From Fimbriimonadaceae bacterium (GTDB taxonomy: Bacteria; Armatimonadota; Fimbriimonadia; Fimbriimonadales; Fimbriimonadaceae): a stretch of 64,000 bases of DNA. The stretch spans positions 171,256 through 235,255 of the forward strand of contig JAHCHO010000003.1 of NCBI GenBank assembly GCA_026129685.1. Direction: 5' to 3'. Within the stretch, counting starts at the first letter, position 1. Every line of letters begins with the position of its first letter. A model generated the notes under the pieces. The model was not told the DNA's origin and did not search any database. It saw only the letters and a list, made by a program, of their open reading frames with translations. Both the position numbers and the translations under genes were made by a program. Shown here piece after piece: positions 43,186 to 51,401 of the stretch.

Positions 43186-43192
43186 CGGTCGG

Positions 43193-43198
43193 TATCAT
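43193..43198 (+). promoter_or_regulatory. -10 element, leaderless start of the PhoD gene
   Basis: TATCAT, spacer cggcgc, ATG. It begins eight bases after the GH27 stop. Confidence 0.7.
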
Positions 43199-43204
43199 CG
43201 GCGC

Positions 43205-44557
43205 ATGCGCCGGCTCCGCATCGCGACCTTGTTGGGCGGCCTCGGGTTTGCCGCCCTTGCCCTCTCTCAGCCCCACCCCAAGCTGAACGCGGGGCCGATG
43301 AACGCCTACGTCGAGATGACGGAGGCCGCCGTGTGGGTCCAGACCACCGGCGACGCCGAGGCCGCCATCCGCTACTGGCCCAAGTCGGCGCCCGGCCAAG
43401 TCCGAACCACCCCGACGATCCGCACCGACGCCCGTGGCGACCACATCGCCCTCTTCCGCATCTCCGGACTCGAGTTCGGCACCCGTTACGCCTACGACTT
43501 GCTCCTCGACGGCGAGAGGGTCCCCCGCGACTACCCCACCGAGTTCCAGACCCAGCCCCATTGGCGCTGGCGCACCGATCCACCCGAGTTCACGTTCGCG
43601 TTCGGCTCTTGCCTGTACGTCAACGAAGAGCGCTTCGACCGGCCCGGGCGACCCTACGGCGGCGACTACGAAACTCTGCTCGCGGTGGCCGCCAAGAAAC
43701 CCGACTTCATGGTCTGGCTGGGCGACAACGTGTACTACCGTGAACCCGACTGGCTGACCGAGGCGGGCATGCGGTACCGATGGCGTCACGACCGTGCCCT
43801 GCCCGAACTCCAACCCCTCCTCGGCGGAACGCAGCACTATTTCACCTGGGACGACCACGACTTCGGTCCCGACGATTCCGACCGTTCCTACCGACTGAAG
43901 GGAGAAGCCGCCCGAATCTTCATGGACTATTGCCCCGGCGTGCGGTACGGCACCCCCGAGACCCCGGGGATGTTCTCCCGCTTCGAATGGGGCGACGTCG
44001 AGTTCTTCGTGCTCGACGACCGCTACCACCGCTCGCCGAACAACGCCCCCGACGGACCGGACAAGACGATGTTGGGCCGGGCTCAGTTGCAGTGGCTGAA
44101 AGACGCCCTCGTCAGCAGCGGCGCCACCTTCAAAGTGGTCGTCAACGGGGGCCAGATGCTGAACCCCCTCGCCCTCTACGAAGGCTTCGGCCGATTCGAG
44201 TCCGAGCGCAAGGACCTGTTCGACTACCTGGCGGCGCGCAACGTCACCGGTCTGATCTTCCTCAGCGGCGACCGCCATGTCGGGGAACTCATCAAGGTCC
44301 GCTGGCCGGGAGCGTCCTACGACTGGTACGACTTCACGTCGAGCCCCCTGACCGCCGGCCCCGGTCGGGACCCCCGCGAGGAGAACAACCCCGCCCGCGT
44401 TCCCGGAACCTGGGTCACCCAGATGCGGAACTTCGGCCTGGTGCGCGTGTCCGGCAAGCGCAACGAGCGCAAGCTCACGCTGACCGCCCACGACAAGACC
44501 GGAAAGGAACTCTGGCGGCACGAGATCCCCCAATCCGCGCTTGCCCCCGCGAAATAG
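43205..44557 (+). CDS. PhoD-like secreted phosphatase
   Basis: 450 aa with signal peptide (RRLRIATLLGGLGFAALALSQ). An N-terminal fibronectin-like PhoD domain (about 30-115) leads into the metallophosphatase: FAFGSCLYV, PDFMVWLGDNVYYREPDW, FTWDDHDFGPDDSDR and LIFLSGDRHVGEL. These supply the Asp, Asn and His metal ligands. PhoD enzymes hydrolyse phosphodiesters or phosphomonoesters outside the cytoplasm, often under phosphate limitation. No pho box was recognised. Confidence 0.93.
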   Translation: MRRLRIATLLGGLGFAALALSQPHPKLNAGPMNAYVEMTEAAVWVQTTGDAEAAIRYWPKSAPGQVRTTPTIRTDARGDHIALFRISGLEFGTRYAYDLLLDGERVPRDYPTEFQTQPHWRWRTDPPEFTFAFGSCLYVNEERFDRPGRPYGGDYETLLAVAAKKPDFMVWLGDNVYYREPDWLTEAGMRYRWRHDRALPELQPLLGGTQHYFTWDDHDFGPDDSDRSYRLKGEAARIFMDYCPGVRYGTPETPGMFSRFEWGDVEFFVLDDRYHRSPNNAPDGPDKTMLGRAQLQWLKDALVSSGATFKVVVNGGQMLNPLALYEGFGRFESERKDLFDYLAARNVTGLIFLSGDRHVGELIKVRWPGASYDWYDFTSSPLTAGPGRDPREENNPARVPGTWVTQMRNFGLVRVSGKRNERKLTLTAHDKTGKELWRHEIPQSALAPAK

Positions 44558-44661
44558 GCGGCGAGACCAACGGCCCCGGCGCGCATCCTCTCCCCGGGTA
44601 CGCTTTTCCGTCACATTGCGGATCGTACGGTGCGGTACGACGCTCGGAGTACCACGCACAC

Positions 44662-45237
44662 ATGCCAAAACTGAGAGTTCTCATCGCGGACGACGACCCG
44701 ATCATTCGGCTCGACCTCAAACAAATGCTCGAAAACCTCGAGTACGACGTCGTCGCCGAGGCGGACGACGGCCAGAAAGCCGTCGAGGCCGCCCGCGAGA
44801 CCACCCCCGACGTTTGCATCCTCGACGTGAAAATGCCCGTCATGGACGGCATCGAGGCGGTGGACATCATCACCGCCGAGAACATCGCCCCCGCGATCCT
44901 TCTCACCGCCTACAGCGACCGTGAACTCATCGACCGCGCCAAGGCGGCGGGCGTGTTCGCCTACCTCGTGAAACCGTTCAAGCCGAGCGACCTGCCCCCG
45001 GCGATCGAGGTCGCCCGGAGCCGCTTCGAGCAGAACAACGCCCTCACCAAGGAGGTCGCCGACCTGAACGAGCGTCTCGAGGCCCGCAAACTGGTGGACC
45101 GCGCCAAAGGAATCCTGATGGCCCAGCACGGCCTCGACGAGGCCGAGGCGTACCGGCGCATCCAACTGCAGTCCATGAACTCGCGCAAGTCCATGCGGGA
45201 AATCGCCGAGGCGATCATCCTGGCGCAGAGCGTGTAG
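44662..45237 (+). CDS. Response regulator with ANTAR RNA-binding domain
   Basis: 191 aa. Receiver domain: acidic pocket ADDDP at residues 9-13, phospho-acceptor Asp55 (ILDVKMP), Thr/Ser switch LLTAYSD and Lys104 (LVKPFKP). A coiled linker leads to the ANTAR domain (about 130-185: VDRAKGILMAQHGLDEAEAYRRIQLQSMNSRKSMREIAEAII). Such proteins bind paired hexanucleotide hairpins in RNA and stop transcription termination when phosphorylated. No histidine kinase lies beside it. Upstream TCGTAC...GTACGA is a weak inverted repeat. The 3' end overlaps the GH10 gene. Confidence 0.95.
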   Translation: MPKLRVLIADDDPIIRLDLKQMLENLEYDVVAEADDGQKAVEAARETTPDVCILDVKMPVMDGIEAVDIITAENIAPAILLTAYSDRELIDRAKAAGVFAYLVKPFKPSDLPPAIEVARSRFEQNNALTKEVADLNERLEARKLVDRAKGILMAQHGLDEAEAYRRIQLQSMNSRKSMREIAEAIILAQSV

Positions 45238-46333
45238 CGAGAATCTCAAACGGGACCGAGAGGCCGTCCGCTTCCGCGACGTACGAGCCCGCGTAGCCCT
45301 CGGTCAGAACCCAGCCCGCCCCGTCGGTGACGGTCTCGTAATCCGTCGTCCACTCGGCCAACAACGCGTCGAGCCGGCGTCCGGCGGGCCGAAGGGTCCA
45401 GTCCGCTTCCGCGAGGGCCGCGTTCGGACCGCGCCACGAATCTCCCGCCCAGGGGGTCCACGTCACGATCCCCTCGACCGCCGAATGTCCGAAAGCCGTG
45501 CGGTAGACGAGTTCCAGGATATCGGCGTTGCGCTCCGGGTCCTCGTCCGCCGCGTCGTATTCGGTGATCCAGATCGGCAAACCCAGTTCGGCGACGAGAT
45601 CGAGGCGTTCTGTCACGACGCCCGGATTCGCCAGAAGGTCCTCGCGCCAGACGTGGCCCTGGATGCCGACCGCATCGATCGGCGCACCTTGCTCGATCAG
45701 TTCGCGAACGTGGGCGACGTACTCCGCCGTCTGGACCTGGGCGAAGTTCTGGTCCACCGACAGCACGTTGAACTCGTTCGCGAAGAGCCGAACGTCCGGG
45801 TCGAGTTCCCGGACCCGCCGGAACATCCAGGGCCAGATCTCCGCGCCGAGACGGTCGCGGAAGAAACTCCCGTGCAGCGTTTCGTTGTTCACGTCCCAAT
45901 GCCGAAAGCGGCCCCGAAAGTGCGCGACCGCGCTCTCCAGCCGTCGCTCCACCGCCCCGCGCAGGTCCCCGTCCGCCAACCCGCGAACCCAGTCCGGCTG
46001 CCATGACTCGGGCTCCCAAAAGACGCAATGCCCCCGCGCCTCGAGACGGTGCGCCTCGCACCAGTCGAGCAGTTCGTCCGCCTCCCGGTAGTCCTCGGAC
46101 CCGCGCACCTTTTCGTTCGCGTACCACTTGCTCTCGTTGCCGAACGTCGCCCACGTGAAACGCGGGACGACGAAACCCGCCAGGGGCGCTTCGGCCAACA
46201 TCCGGTGCGTGAGCGCCAGCCCGAACGGGAACGCCCGCCGCGTCTGGCGTATCCGAACGGCGCGTCGCGCGAGCGGACCGCCGTCGGGGTAGGTCAACGA
46301 GACCTCGGTTCGACCTTGGCGATGTGAGTTCAT
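45215..46333 (-). CDS. Endo-1,4-beta-xylanase, glycoside hydrolase family 10
   Basis: 372 aa. The acid/base is Glu151 in HWDVNNETLHG and the nucleophile Glu258 in PIWITEYDAAD, the usual GH10 pair; ARGHCVFWE and VGIQGHVW are also standard. A small beta-rich N-terminal part (SLTYPDGGPLARRAVRIRQTRR) precedes the barrel. No signal peptide is seen from the ATG at 46333, so it may act inside the cell on imported xylo-oligosaccharides, or the true start may be elsewhere. Converges with the response regulator by 23 overlapping bases; divergent from the CARF gene. Confidence 0.93.
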   Translation of the reverse strand: MNSHRQGRTEVSLTYPDGGPLARRAVRIRQTRRAFPFGLALTHRMLAEAPLAGFVVPRFTWATFGNESKWYANEKVRGSEDYREADELLDWCEAHRLEARGHCVFWEPESWQPDWVRGLADGDLRGAVERRLESAVAHFRGRFRHWDVNNETLHGSFFRDRLGAEIWPWMFRRVRELDPDVRLFANEFNVLSVDQNFAQVQTAEYVAHVRELIEQGAPIDAVGIQGHVWREDLLANPGVVTERLDLVAELGLPIWITEYDAADEDPERNADILELVYRTAFGHSAVEGIVTWTPWAGDSWRGPNAALAEADWTLRPAGRRLDALLAEWTTDYETVTDGAGWVLTEGYAGSYVAEADGLSVPFEILATRSAPG

Positions 46334-46415
46334 TGGGGTTCCGTTCGCAGGTCTACCCCAGGTCTCCGATTCGGTGGGCAGGACCCTTGGCCGTTCCCCC
46401 CGAAAGAACATCGCC

Positions 46416-47480
46416 ATGGACACGGCGACCACCACGCTGAGCGGCCTTGCGGACGATGCGCTCGATGAGGCTTCCGACCTCGCCCTCCGCGAGGTCGAAG
46501 CGGCTCCCGACGAGGCCTCGGCGGTGGAGGCCTACGAGCGCGTCCTCTTCCCCTGTGCCTGCGAACGGATGCGACGCGTCGGACGATATCTCCCCACCGC
46601 TCGGCTCGCCTTCGTCCCCGTCGGGACCCAGCCTTACTCCCCGGTCTTGGCCGTCCTCGCCAACCCGGCCGAGGACGTGACGCTGCTCTGCACCGGCCAC
46701 ACGAGGGGGTACGCCGAGCGGGTCGCCGCCGCGGTCGCGCCGGAGCGCCCGCGACTCCGTTTCGCCGAAATCGGCGACGGTACCGACACCGTCCGCATCG
46801 CGGAGGTGCTACTCGGCCAAGTGGCCTCGCAGGGCTTTCCTCCCCGGGGCGCCGTCGTGGTGGACGTTACCAGCGGCCGAAAGGCCACCACCGCCGCCCT
46901 GGGCGCCGTCGCCGCCGTGCGCGGATACCGACAAGCCTACATCGAAGGACAGCCCATCCCCGCCCACCCCCGACTCATGGCAAGGGAGCGCCACGTGATC
47001 CTCGCCGACGTGCGAACCCTTGCGAGCGACCCGGACCGAGAGTCCTCGATCGCCGCGCTTCGCGAAGGAGAGTTTCGTCTGGCCGGCACCTTGCTCGAGC
47101 GTCTGATCGCGCGATCGGGCGCCTCGGTGGCGGACCGGAATCTCCTGCGAGCCGCCCAGGCTCTGGAAGCGTGGCGAACCGTCCGCTTTGCCCAGGCCGC
47201 CAAGGGCTTGTCCCGAACGAGTCGGGACTTTCCCGGCCTCGAGTTGCCCGACGACCTGGTCAAGGCCCTCCGCACGGCCGGCGCCGACCCCCAAGGTCCC
47301 GTCTGGAAAGCCCTCGTCTCGGATCTTGCACGCGAGGCGCGCGAGCGCCGCGACGTCTGGGCCGCCGATCGGCTGAGCGGTCTGCTGGAGGGTCGCGCCG
47401 GGCGCAAGACCCCCGGGATCGTCCCGGGAGAGATCGGCCGACGTCTTGCCGAGGTCGTCGAGCGGCGACAGGGGCGATGA
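46416..47480 (+). CDS. CARF-domain protein (TIGR02710/Csm6-neighbour type)
   Basis: 354 aa from ATG; a GTG 42 bases earlier is possible. The CARF half has FVPVGTQPYSPVLAVL (about 66-81), VTLLCTGHTRGYA (88-100) and the ligand-loop motif VVVDVTSGRKATTAALG (about 147-163), as in proteins that bind cyclic oligoadenylates. The helical half (about 210-330) has REGEFRLAGTLLERL, ALEAWRTVRFAQAAKGL and VWAADRLSGLLEG, as in the TIGR02710 CRISPR-associated family. No HEPN Rx4-6H motif is visible, so the effector is likely the helicase next door. Its stop and the helicase start overlap as ATGA. No Cas gene is in the window. Confidence 0.78.
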   Translation: MDTATTTLSGLADDALDEASDLALREVEAAPDEASAVEAYERVLFPCACERMRRVGRYLPTARLAFVPVGTQPYSPVLAVLANPAEDVTLLCTGHTRGYAERVAAAVAPERPRLRFAEIGDGTDTVRIAEVLLGQVASQGFPPRGAVVVDVTSGRKATTAALGAVAAVRGYRQAYIEGQPIPAHPRLMARERHVILADVRTLASDPDRESSIAALREGEFRLAGTLLERLIARSGASVADRNLLRAAQALEAWRTVRFAQAAKGLSRTSRDFPGLELPDDLVKALRTAGADPQGPVWKALVSDLAREARERRDVWAADRLSGLLEGRAGRKTPGIVPGEIGRRLAEVVERRQGR

Positions 47481-49354
47481 ACCAACCCACCTTTGCCGAC
47501 CTGGAGCGCGCGCTCTACTGCGAACGCCGCGACACGGAAGTCTCGTTACGCGTTCCGATCGCGTCCGCCGACCGAATCTCTCCATCCGCCGTACGCCTGA
47601 CCTATCGACCGGACACCGTCCTGACCATGCTCGGCTCGAGACCGGCCCCCAAGCAGCCGGGCGTCGTCACGGAGGACTTTGAACAGTCCGATGTCAACGA
47701 GATCGACGGCCGTTGGACCGGGGTCCTCGTCCACGTCTCGGAAGAGGATCGAGAGGTCGTCGTTCGGATGGCCGGCGAGACCGACCCCGTCCCCGGCGAC
47801 AAGATGGTCGTGCATCCCAAGCGGTTCCTGAAGGCGCTTCATGACTGGGTCAAGGAACTGGCCGATCCGGCCGGACCCATCGAGCCGATCCGCCGCCATG
47901 CCGCCGAGGCCTTGCCCGTGCCGACCGACGCTCCCCCCGGGCCGAGCCCCTCCTTTCCCAAGGCGAGGCCGTCACAGCGACGGACCCTTTCCGCGCCGGA
48001 CCAGGGACTGGCCCTCCTCTGGGGTCCGCCCGGCACCGGGAAGACCCTGACGATGGGCGCTCTCGCCGCCGACCAACTCGCCCGGGGACGACGGGTGCTC
48101 GCCGTCTGCCCGTCGAACGTCGCGGTGGACCAACTCACCCTCGCGATCGACGACGGTTGCGCGCGTTTGGGCGTCTGCCGAGACGCGGGGGACCTCCTGC
48201 GGATCGGGCGGGCGAGGCATCCCGATCTGGTCGGCGACCCGGCCCGTCGGCACCTCCTCCGCTGGAGCGACGCCCTGTCCGAGATCGCGGACCAAATCCG
48301 GAACCTGGATCGCGAGCGTTGGCGCATCCGTGGCGAACTCCGGGCGAAGCGCGGGGATCGGGACCTCCTTGCCGAGAGTCTCGTCGTCGCCGAGAGGCGC
48401 CTGGCGGAACTCGAGGCGCAACGCAGGCAACTGGTCGCCGCGATGATCGAGCGCGCCCACTGCGTCGTCTGCACCGCCCACCACTTGGCCTCGGACCTTG
48501 CCGTTCAGACGCGCCAGGACCCGATTCTCCTCGTGGACGAAGCCGGCGCCCTCCCCCTCCCGTTCGTCGTTCGGCTCCTGTACGATCGCAGGCAGTTCGC
48601 CGTGTTCGCCGGCGACTTCCGGCAACTGGCCCCCATCGGAGCCAGCCAGGATCACGCCGCCCAACGCTGGTTCACCCGATCCGTCTTCGAACTGATGGGA
48701 GCGGAGGACTCGAAGCGGCGCCAAGAGCTCGAAGCGGCCGGCGTCCTGCGCGTCCTGACCGAACAGAGCCGAATGCCGCCCGCCCTGTGCGAGGTGGTCA
48801 GCCGCGCCTTCTACGACGGCCGTTTGAGTTACGTCGGAAGTCACGAAGACCTCCCACCGAGCGACCTCACGCCCTCCGACCCGCTCGTCTGGCTCAATCC
48901 GCACTCCTTCGTCCGGGCGGGAGCGAACGCGACGAACCCCGCGCCGCACAAAAGCGGAACCAGTTGGATATGGGACCGGTCAGCGCTCGTCTGCGGCGTG
49001 CTCGTGGATCGGTTGCTACGCCGCCCCGGCATCAAGACCGTCGCCGTGCTGACGCCCTTCAACATTCAGGCGAAGATTCTCGAGGGAATCATGGCGGGCT
49101 ACGATCCGGAACGCGTCCGCACGGGCACCGTCCACCGCATGCAGGGGAACGAAGCCGATGCCGTGGTTTTCGACCTGGTCAATCCCGACACCTGGTTCGT
49201 GACCAAGTCCCCCTCCGCCCCCCGGCTCATCAACGTCGCGCTGAGCCGGGCCCGCCGTCAGGTGTTCGTCGTCGCCAACGACGACTTGCCCAAAAACGGA
49301 CTCCTCTGGCGGTTCGCCGAGTCGGCTCTCCGCTGGCGCCTTCCCGCCGAATGA
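47477..49354 (+). CDS. Superfamily 1 UPF1/Dna2-like helicase
   Basis: 625 aa. The frame opens at 47171, but the ATG at 47477 overlaps the CARF stop by four bases and is preferred. An N-terminal beta-barrel-like part (about 20-115) precedes Walker A GPPGTGKT (183-190), CPSNVAVDQL (motif Ia), a coiled insertion (about 265-330) and Walker B LLVDEAG (354-357). Later motifs are GDFRQLAP, EQSRMPPAL, VLTPFNIQAKI, GTVHRMQGNEADAVVFDLV and NVALSRARRQVFVV. All helicase motifs are intact, so it should be active on RNA or DNA. Paired with a CARF sensor, it may be a signal-gated effector. It ends nine bases from tRNA-Arg. Confidence 0.88.
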   Translation: MNQPTFADLERALYCERRDTEVSLRVPIASADRISPSAVRLTYRPDTVLTMLGSRPAPKQPGVVTEDFEQSDVNEIDGRWTGVLVHVSEEDREVVVRMAGETDPVPGDKMVVHPKRFLKALHDWVKELADPAGPIEPIRRHAAEALPVPTDAPPGPSPSFPKARPSQRRTLSAPDQGLALLWGPPGTGKTLTMGALAADQLARGRRVLAVCPSNVAVDQLTLAIDDGCARLGVCRDAGDLLRIGRARHPDLVGDPARRHLLRWSDALSEIADQIRNLDRERWRIRGELRAKRGDRDLLAESLVVAERRLAELEAQRRQLVAAMIERAHCVVCTAHHLASDLAVQTRQDPILLVDEAGALPLPFVVRLLYDRRQFAVFAGDFRQLAPIGASQDHAAQRWFTRSVFELMGAEDSKRRQELEAAGVLRVLTEQSRMPPALCEVVSRAFYDGRLSYVGSHEDLPPSDLTPSDPLVWLNPHSFVRAGANATNPAPHKSGTSWIWDRSALVCGVLVDRLLRRPGIKTVAVLTPFNIQAKILEGIMAGYDPERVRTGTVHRMQGNEADAVVFDLVNPDTWFVTKSPSAPRLINVALSRARRQVFVVANDDLPKNGLLWRFAESALRWRLPAE

Positions 49355-49363
49355 GCCGGAAGT

Positions 49364-49439
49364 TGGCGCGGCCGAAAGGACTCGAACCTTCGACCTTCTG
49401 CTCCGGAGGCAGACGCTCTATCCACTGAGCTACGGCCGC
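49364..49439 (-). tRNA. tRNA-Arg (anticodon CCG)
   Basis: 76 bases with an encoded CCA end. Acceptor GCGGCCG pairs with CGGCCGC; D arm GCTC/GAGC; anticodon stem TCTGC/GCAGA with loop CTCCGGA, giving anticodon CCG (49404-49406) for codon CGG; T arm GAAGG-TTCGAGT-CCTTT. The 3' end faces the helicase gene, which ends nine bases away, a place where islands often join. No integrase or flanking repeat was seen. Confidence 0.97.
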
Positions 49440-49551
49440 AACCGCCCCTATTGTACATCGTTCCGTCACTTCCGCCCCGGTCCCGCGCCCGGCTTCCGTG
49501 CCCCTCGTCGATTCCTGACTCCGTTCCCAGGATTGATCGGCCCGAAACCCC

Positions 49552-49580
49552 TTGCCAAAACCGCGCGGACGTGATATGAT
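49552..49580 (+). promoter_or_regulatory. Sigma70-type promoter of the PEP-CTERM gene
   Basis: TTGCCA (49552-49557), a 17-base spacer and TATGAT (49575-49580). The leader of about 48 bases includes AGGAG close to the ATG. It is the clearest two-box promoter in the window. Confidence 0.75.
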
Positions 49581-49634
49581 GGTTCTGGACACCGCGCCGT
49601 CAGAGCGAGGGTCCTCGTGTAGGAGTACATTCTA

Positions 49635-50372
49635 ATGAAGCGATATGCGTTCGCCCTTCTCATGGGCGTTGCCAGCGTCGGCGTCCACGCGCAGACCGTG
49701 TTCAACGATTTCGAAGCGGCCACCGTCGGAACCTCCGACATGTTCCGCCTCCCCAACTTCTCGGGCTCGACAGGGACCCAACTGGAGGCCGCCCCGAACG
49801 TCTCCCAGGTCTTGGCGGGGGGCATTGGCACCAACACGTCGAACGTGCTCCAGAACCAGTTCCAGTGGACGGCCACCGGCAACTGGTTGCGGCTGACCAC
49901 CTTCGGCGCCAACCGCCTCCCGAACCCGGCCCTGAACCTCAACCAGTTCCTGCTCTTCGACGTCTACACGACGCTTCCGGTCCGGTTTGCCGTCGGCGTG
50001 CGCGAGACGGGCGGCAGCGGGCCGATCGGCGCCAACGGGGGGACCACGGGAACGATCGAGTGGGTCGGCACCTCCACCACCATGAACAGCGCGACGCCCG
50101 CCGGAATGCCCGTGCCCACCGGCGTCTGGACCACCGTATCGGTCCAGCTGAAGGGCTCTCCCTCCCTCGGCTTCACCGGTGACGGCACCGTGACGGGCGA
50201 CTGGGGCGTGCTCGAGCACATCGCCATCCAGCGCGCGGGCGGTTCCGTCGGCCCCCACGACATCTACCTCGACAACTTCCGCCAGGACGTCGTCCCCGAG
50301 CCGACCAGCATGGCCGCGCTTGGCCTTGGCGCCCTCGGGGTGTTCTTCCGCCGGCGCAACAAGAAGGCGTAG
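49635..50372 (+). CDS. PEP-CTERM sorted secreted protein
   Basis: 245 aa. Signal peptide (MKRYAFALLMGVASVGVHAQ), then a beta-rich domain (about 21-215), then the sorting tail: VPEPTS with Pro221-Glu222-Pro223, a hydrophobic segment MAALGLGALGVFF and basic RRRNKK. Exosortases recognise such tails and place the protein in the exopolysaccharide-rich cell surface. No exosortase gene is here. A strong promoter and AGGAG site suggest high expression. Function of the main domain is unknown. Confidence 0.93.
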   Translation: MKRYAFALLMGVASVGVHAQTVFNDFEAATVGTSDMFRLPNFSGSTGTQLEAAPNVSQVLAGGIGTNTSNVLQNQFQWTATGNWLRLTTFGANRLPNPALNLNQFLLFDVYTTLPVRFAVGVRETGGSGPIGANGGTTGTIEWVGTSTTMNSATPAGMPVPTGVWTTVSVQLKGSPSLGFTGDGTVTGDWGVLEHIAIQRAGGSVGPHDIYLDNFRQDVVPEPTSMAALGLGALGVFFRRRNKKA

Positions 50373-50398
50373 CCCTTTCTCGCCGCAGCCGGTCACGC

Positions 50399-50435
50399 GA
50401 GCGAGGCGGTCCCGAATCTCGGGGCCGCCTCGCTC
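50399..50435. terminator. Long hairpin between the PEP-CTERM gene and phage head genes
   Basis: Arms begin GAGCGAGGCGG and end CCGCCTCGCTC, with inner CCCGA/TCGGG and a three-base loop; one T/G mismatch would pair in RNA. It lies between convergent transcripts and is followed by CTTT on the plus strand. Confidence 0.75.
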
Positions 50436-50443
50436 CTTTCGGA

Positions 50444-50701
50444 CTATCTCAGAACCAGGACTCGCACGACCGCCTCGTCCCGGAACCGGACCTCCACCAC
50501 CTTCGCGACCTCGTGGCCGACGCCGCCCCAGAAGAACCGATCCCCCGCCCGCAAGGGCTCGTCGCTCGGGACGAACGCGGCGCGGTGGGTCTCCCTGGGT
50601 TCGCGGGCGCAGACGATCGCCCGCCTTGTGGTGCCGCCGACCGACACGGGTTCGCCGAACCGCGCGATCGTCTGGCGGAACCTCTGACCAATCTCGCTCA
50701 T
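50444..50701 (-). CDS. Probable phage head-tail adaptor (head-closure) protein
   Basis: 85 aa from ATG at 50701. IGQRFRQTIARFGEPVSVGG and the small-barrel end VGHEVAKVVEVRFRDEAVVRVLVLR resemble short head-closure or tail-attachment proteins of phages. Position supports this: it is last in a cluster ordered protease, decoration, capsid, small membrane protein, connector. Its ATG overlaps the connector stop by four bases. The larger reading frame (to 51085) overlaps the connector gene and is not used. Confidence 0.6.
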   Translation of the reverse strand: MSEIGQRFRQTIARFGEPVSVGGTTRRAIVCAREPRETHRAAFVPSDEPLRAGDRFFWGGVGHEVAKVVEVRFRDEAVVRVLVLR

Positions 50702-51123
50702 CCCAGCGCCACCGCCTCGTCCTCCAAAGGCGCCGCAAACACCCCGCCGACGGCGACCTCCTTGGTGTCGGCCTTCAGGTAAGGCGCCAAACGCGCGCGC
50801 CCCTGCGCGGCCAGTCCGTAAGGGTCGGCCGGGTTCCGCGCGCCGAACGGGCGAACCGCCAGGTCGCCCACCAGCGTCACATCGAGCGCGCCCTCCCTTC
50901 GAACCCGTTGCGCCAGGAACTCCCCGCCCACGATCTCCGTCGCCCCGAGGTTGAGCGTCGCCTGCAGGCCGACGTCTCCCGTCGCGGCGAGCGACTCCGG
51001 TCGGATCGCGTACTCGATGGCCGGAACCGTTTCTGCGATCAGGTTGTCGATGGCGGCGTCGTGGTCCGTGCCCGTTACGCCGCACTTCTCCTTGACTCGG
51101 GCACGGGTGACCGCCAGGCTCAT
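50698..51123 (-). CDS. Probable phage head-tail connector protein
   Basis: 141 aa. The helical start VTRARVKEKCGVTGTDHDAAIDNLIAETVPAIEYAI is the pattern of gp6-like connectors that sit under the portal. The remainder (VGDLAVRPFGARNPADPYGLAAQGRARLAPYL) is less typical. It lies between the small coiled-coil gene and the adaptor gene, with four-base ATGA overlaps at both ends, so the set is translated as a unit. Confidence 0.65.
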   Translation of the reverse strand: MSLAVTRARVKEKCGVTGTDHDAAIDNLIAETVPAIEYAIRPESLAATGDVGLQATLNLGATEIVGGEFLAQRVRREGALDVTLVGDLAVRPFGARNPADPYGLAAQGRARLAPYLKADTKEVAVGGVFAAPLEDEAVALG

Positions 51124-51401
51124 CCGTCCCTCCGCTCGTCGGGCGCGATGTCGAGCCGCTTCGCCACCTTGGAGAGCAGTTGCGAACTGCGACGCACGTT
51201 CTGCGTCAGGTCCTCCAGCGCGCCCTGAAAGCGGGCGTTGACCGCCTCCTGGCGCTTGAGGCTCTCTTCGAGAAACGAGACAAAGCGCTCGACGAGGGCC
51301 TGGTGACGGTTCGCCGCGAAACGCACCAGACCCACCGCCGACGCGAGCACCGAGGCCAGCAACGCCACCAACTCTGGCGATCCGGTCGGCAGGCCGCTCA
51401 G
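51120..51401 (-). CDS. Small membrane/coiled-coil phage-type protein, likely CTG start
   Basis: 93 aa if it starts at CTG (51399-51401), which overlaps the capsid TGA as CTGA and has GGAG seven bases ahead. GTG at 51368 would give 82 aa without a good ribosome site. One membrane segment (about residues 11-27, LVALLASVLASAVGLVRF) is followed by a helical coil (about 30-85). The pattern fits a holin-like or spanin-like protein, but it could be a structural part. It ends with an ATGA overlap with the connector gene. Confidence 0.55.
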   Translation of the reverse strand: MSGLPTGSPELVALLASVLASAVGLVRFAANRHQALVERFVSFLEESLKRQEAVNARFQGALEDLTQNVRRSSQLLSKVAKRLDIAPDERRDG

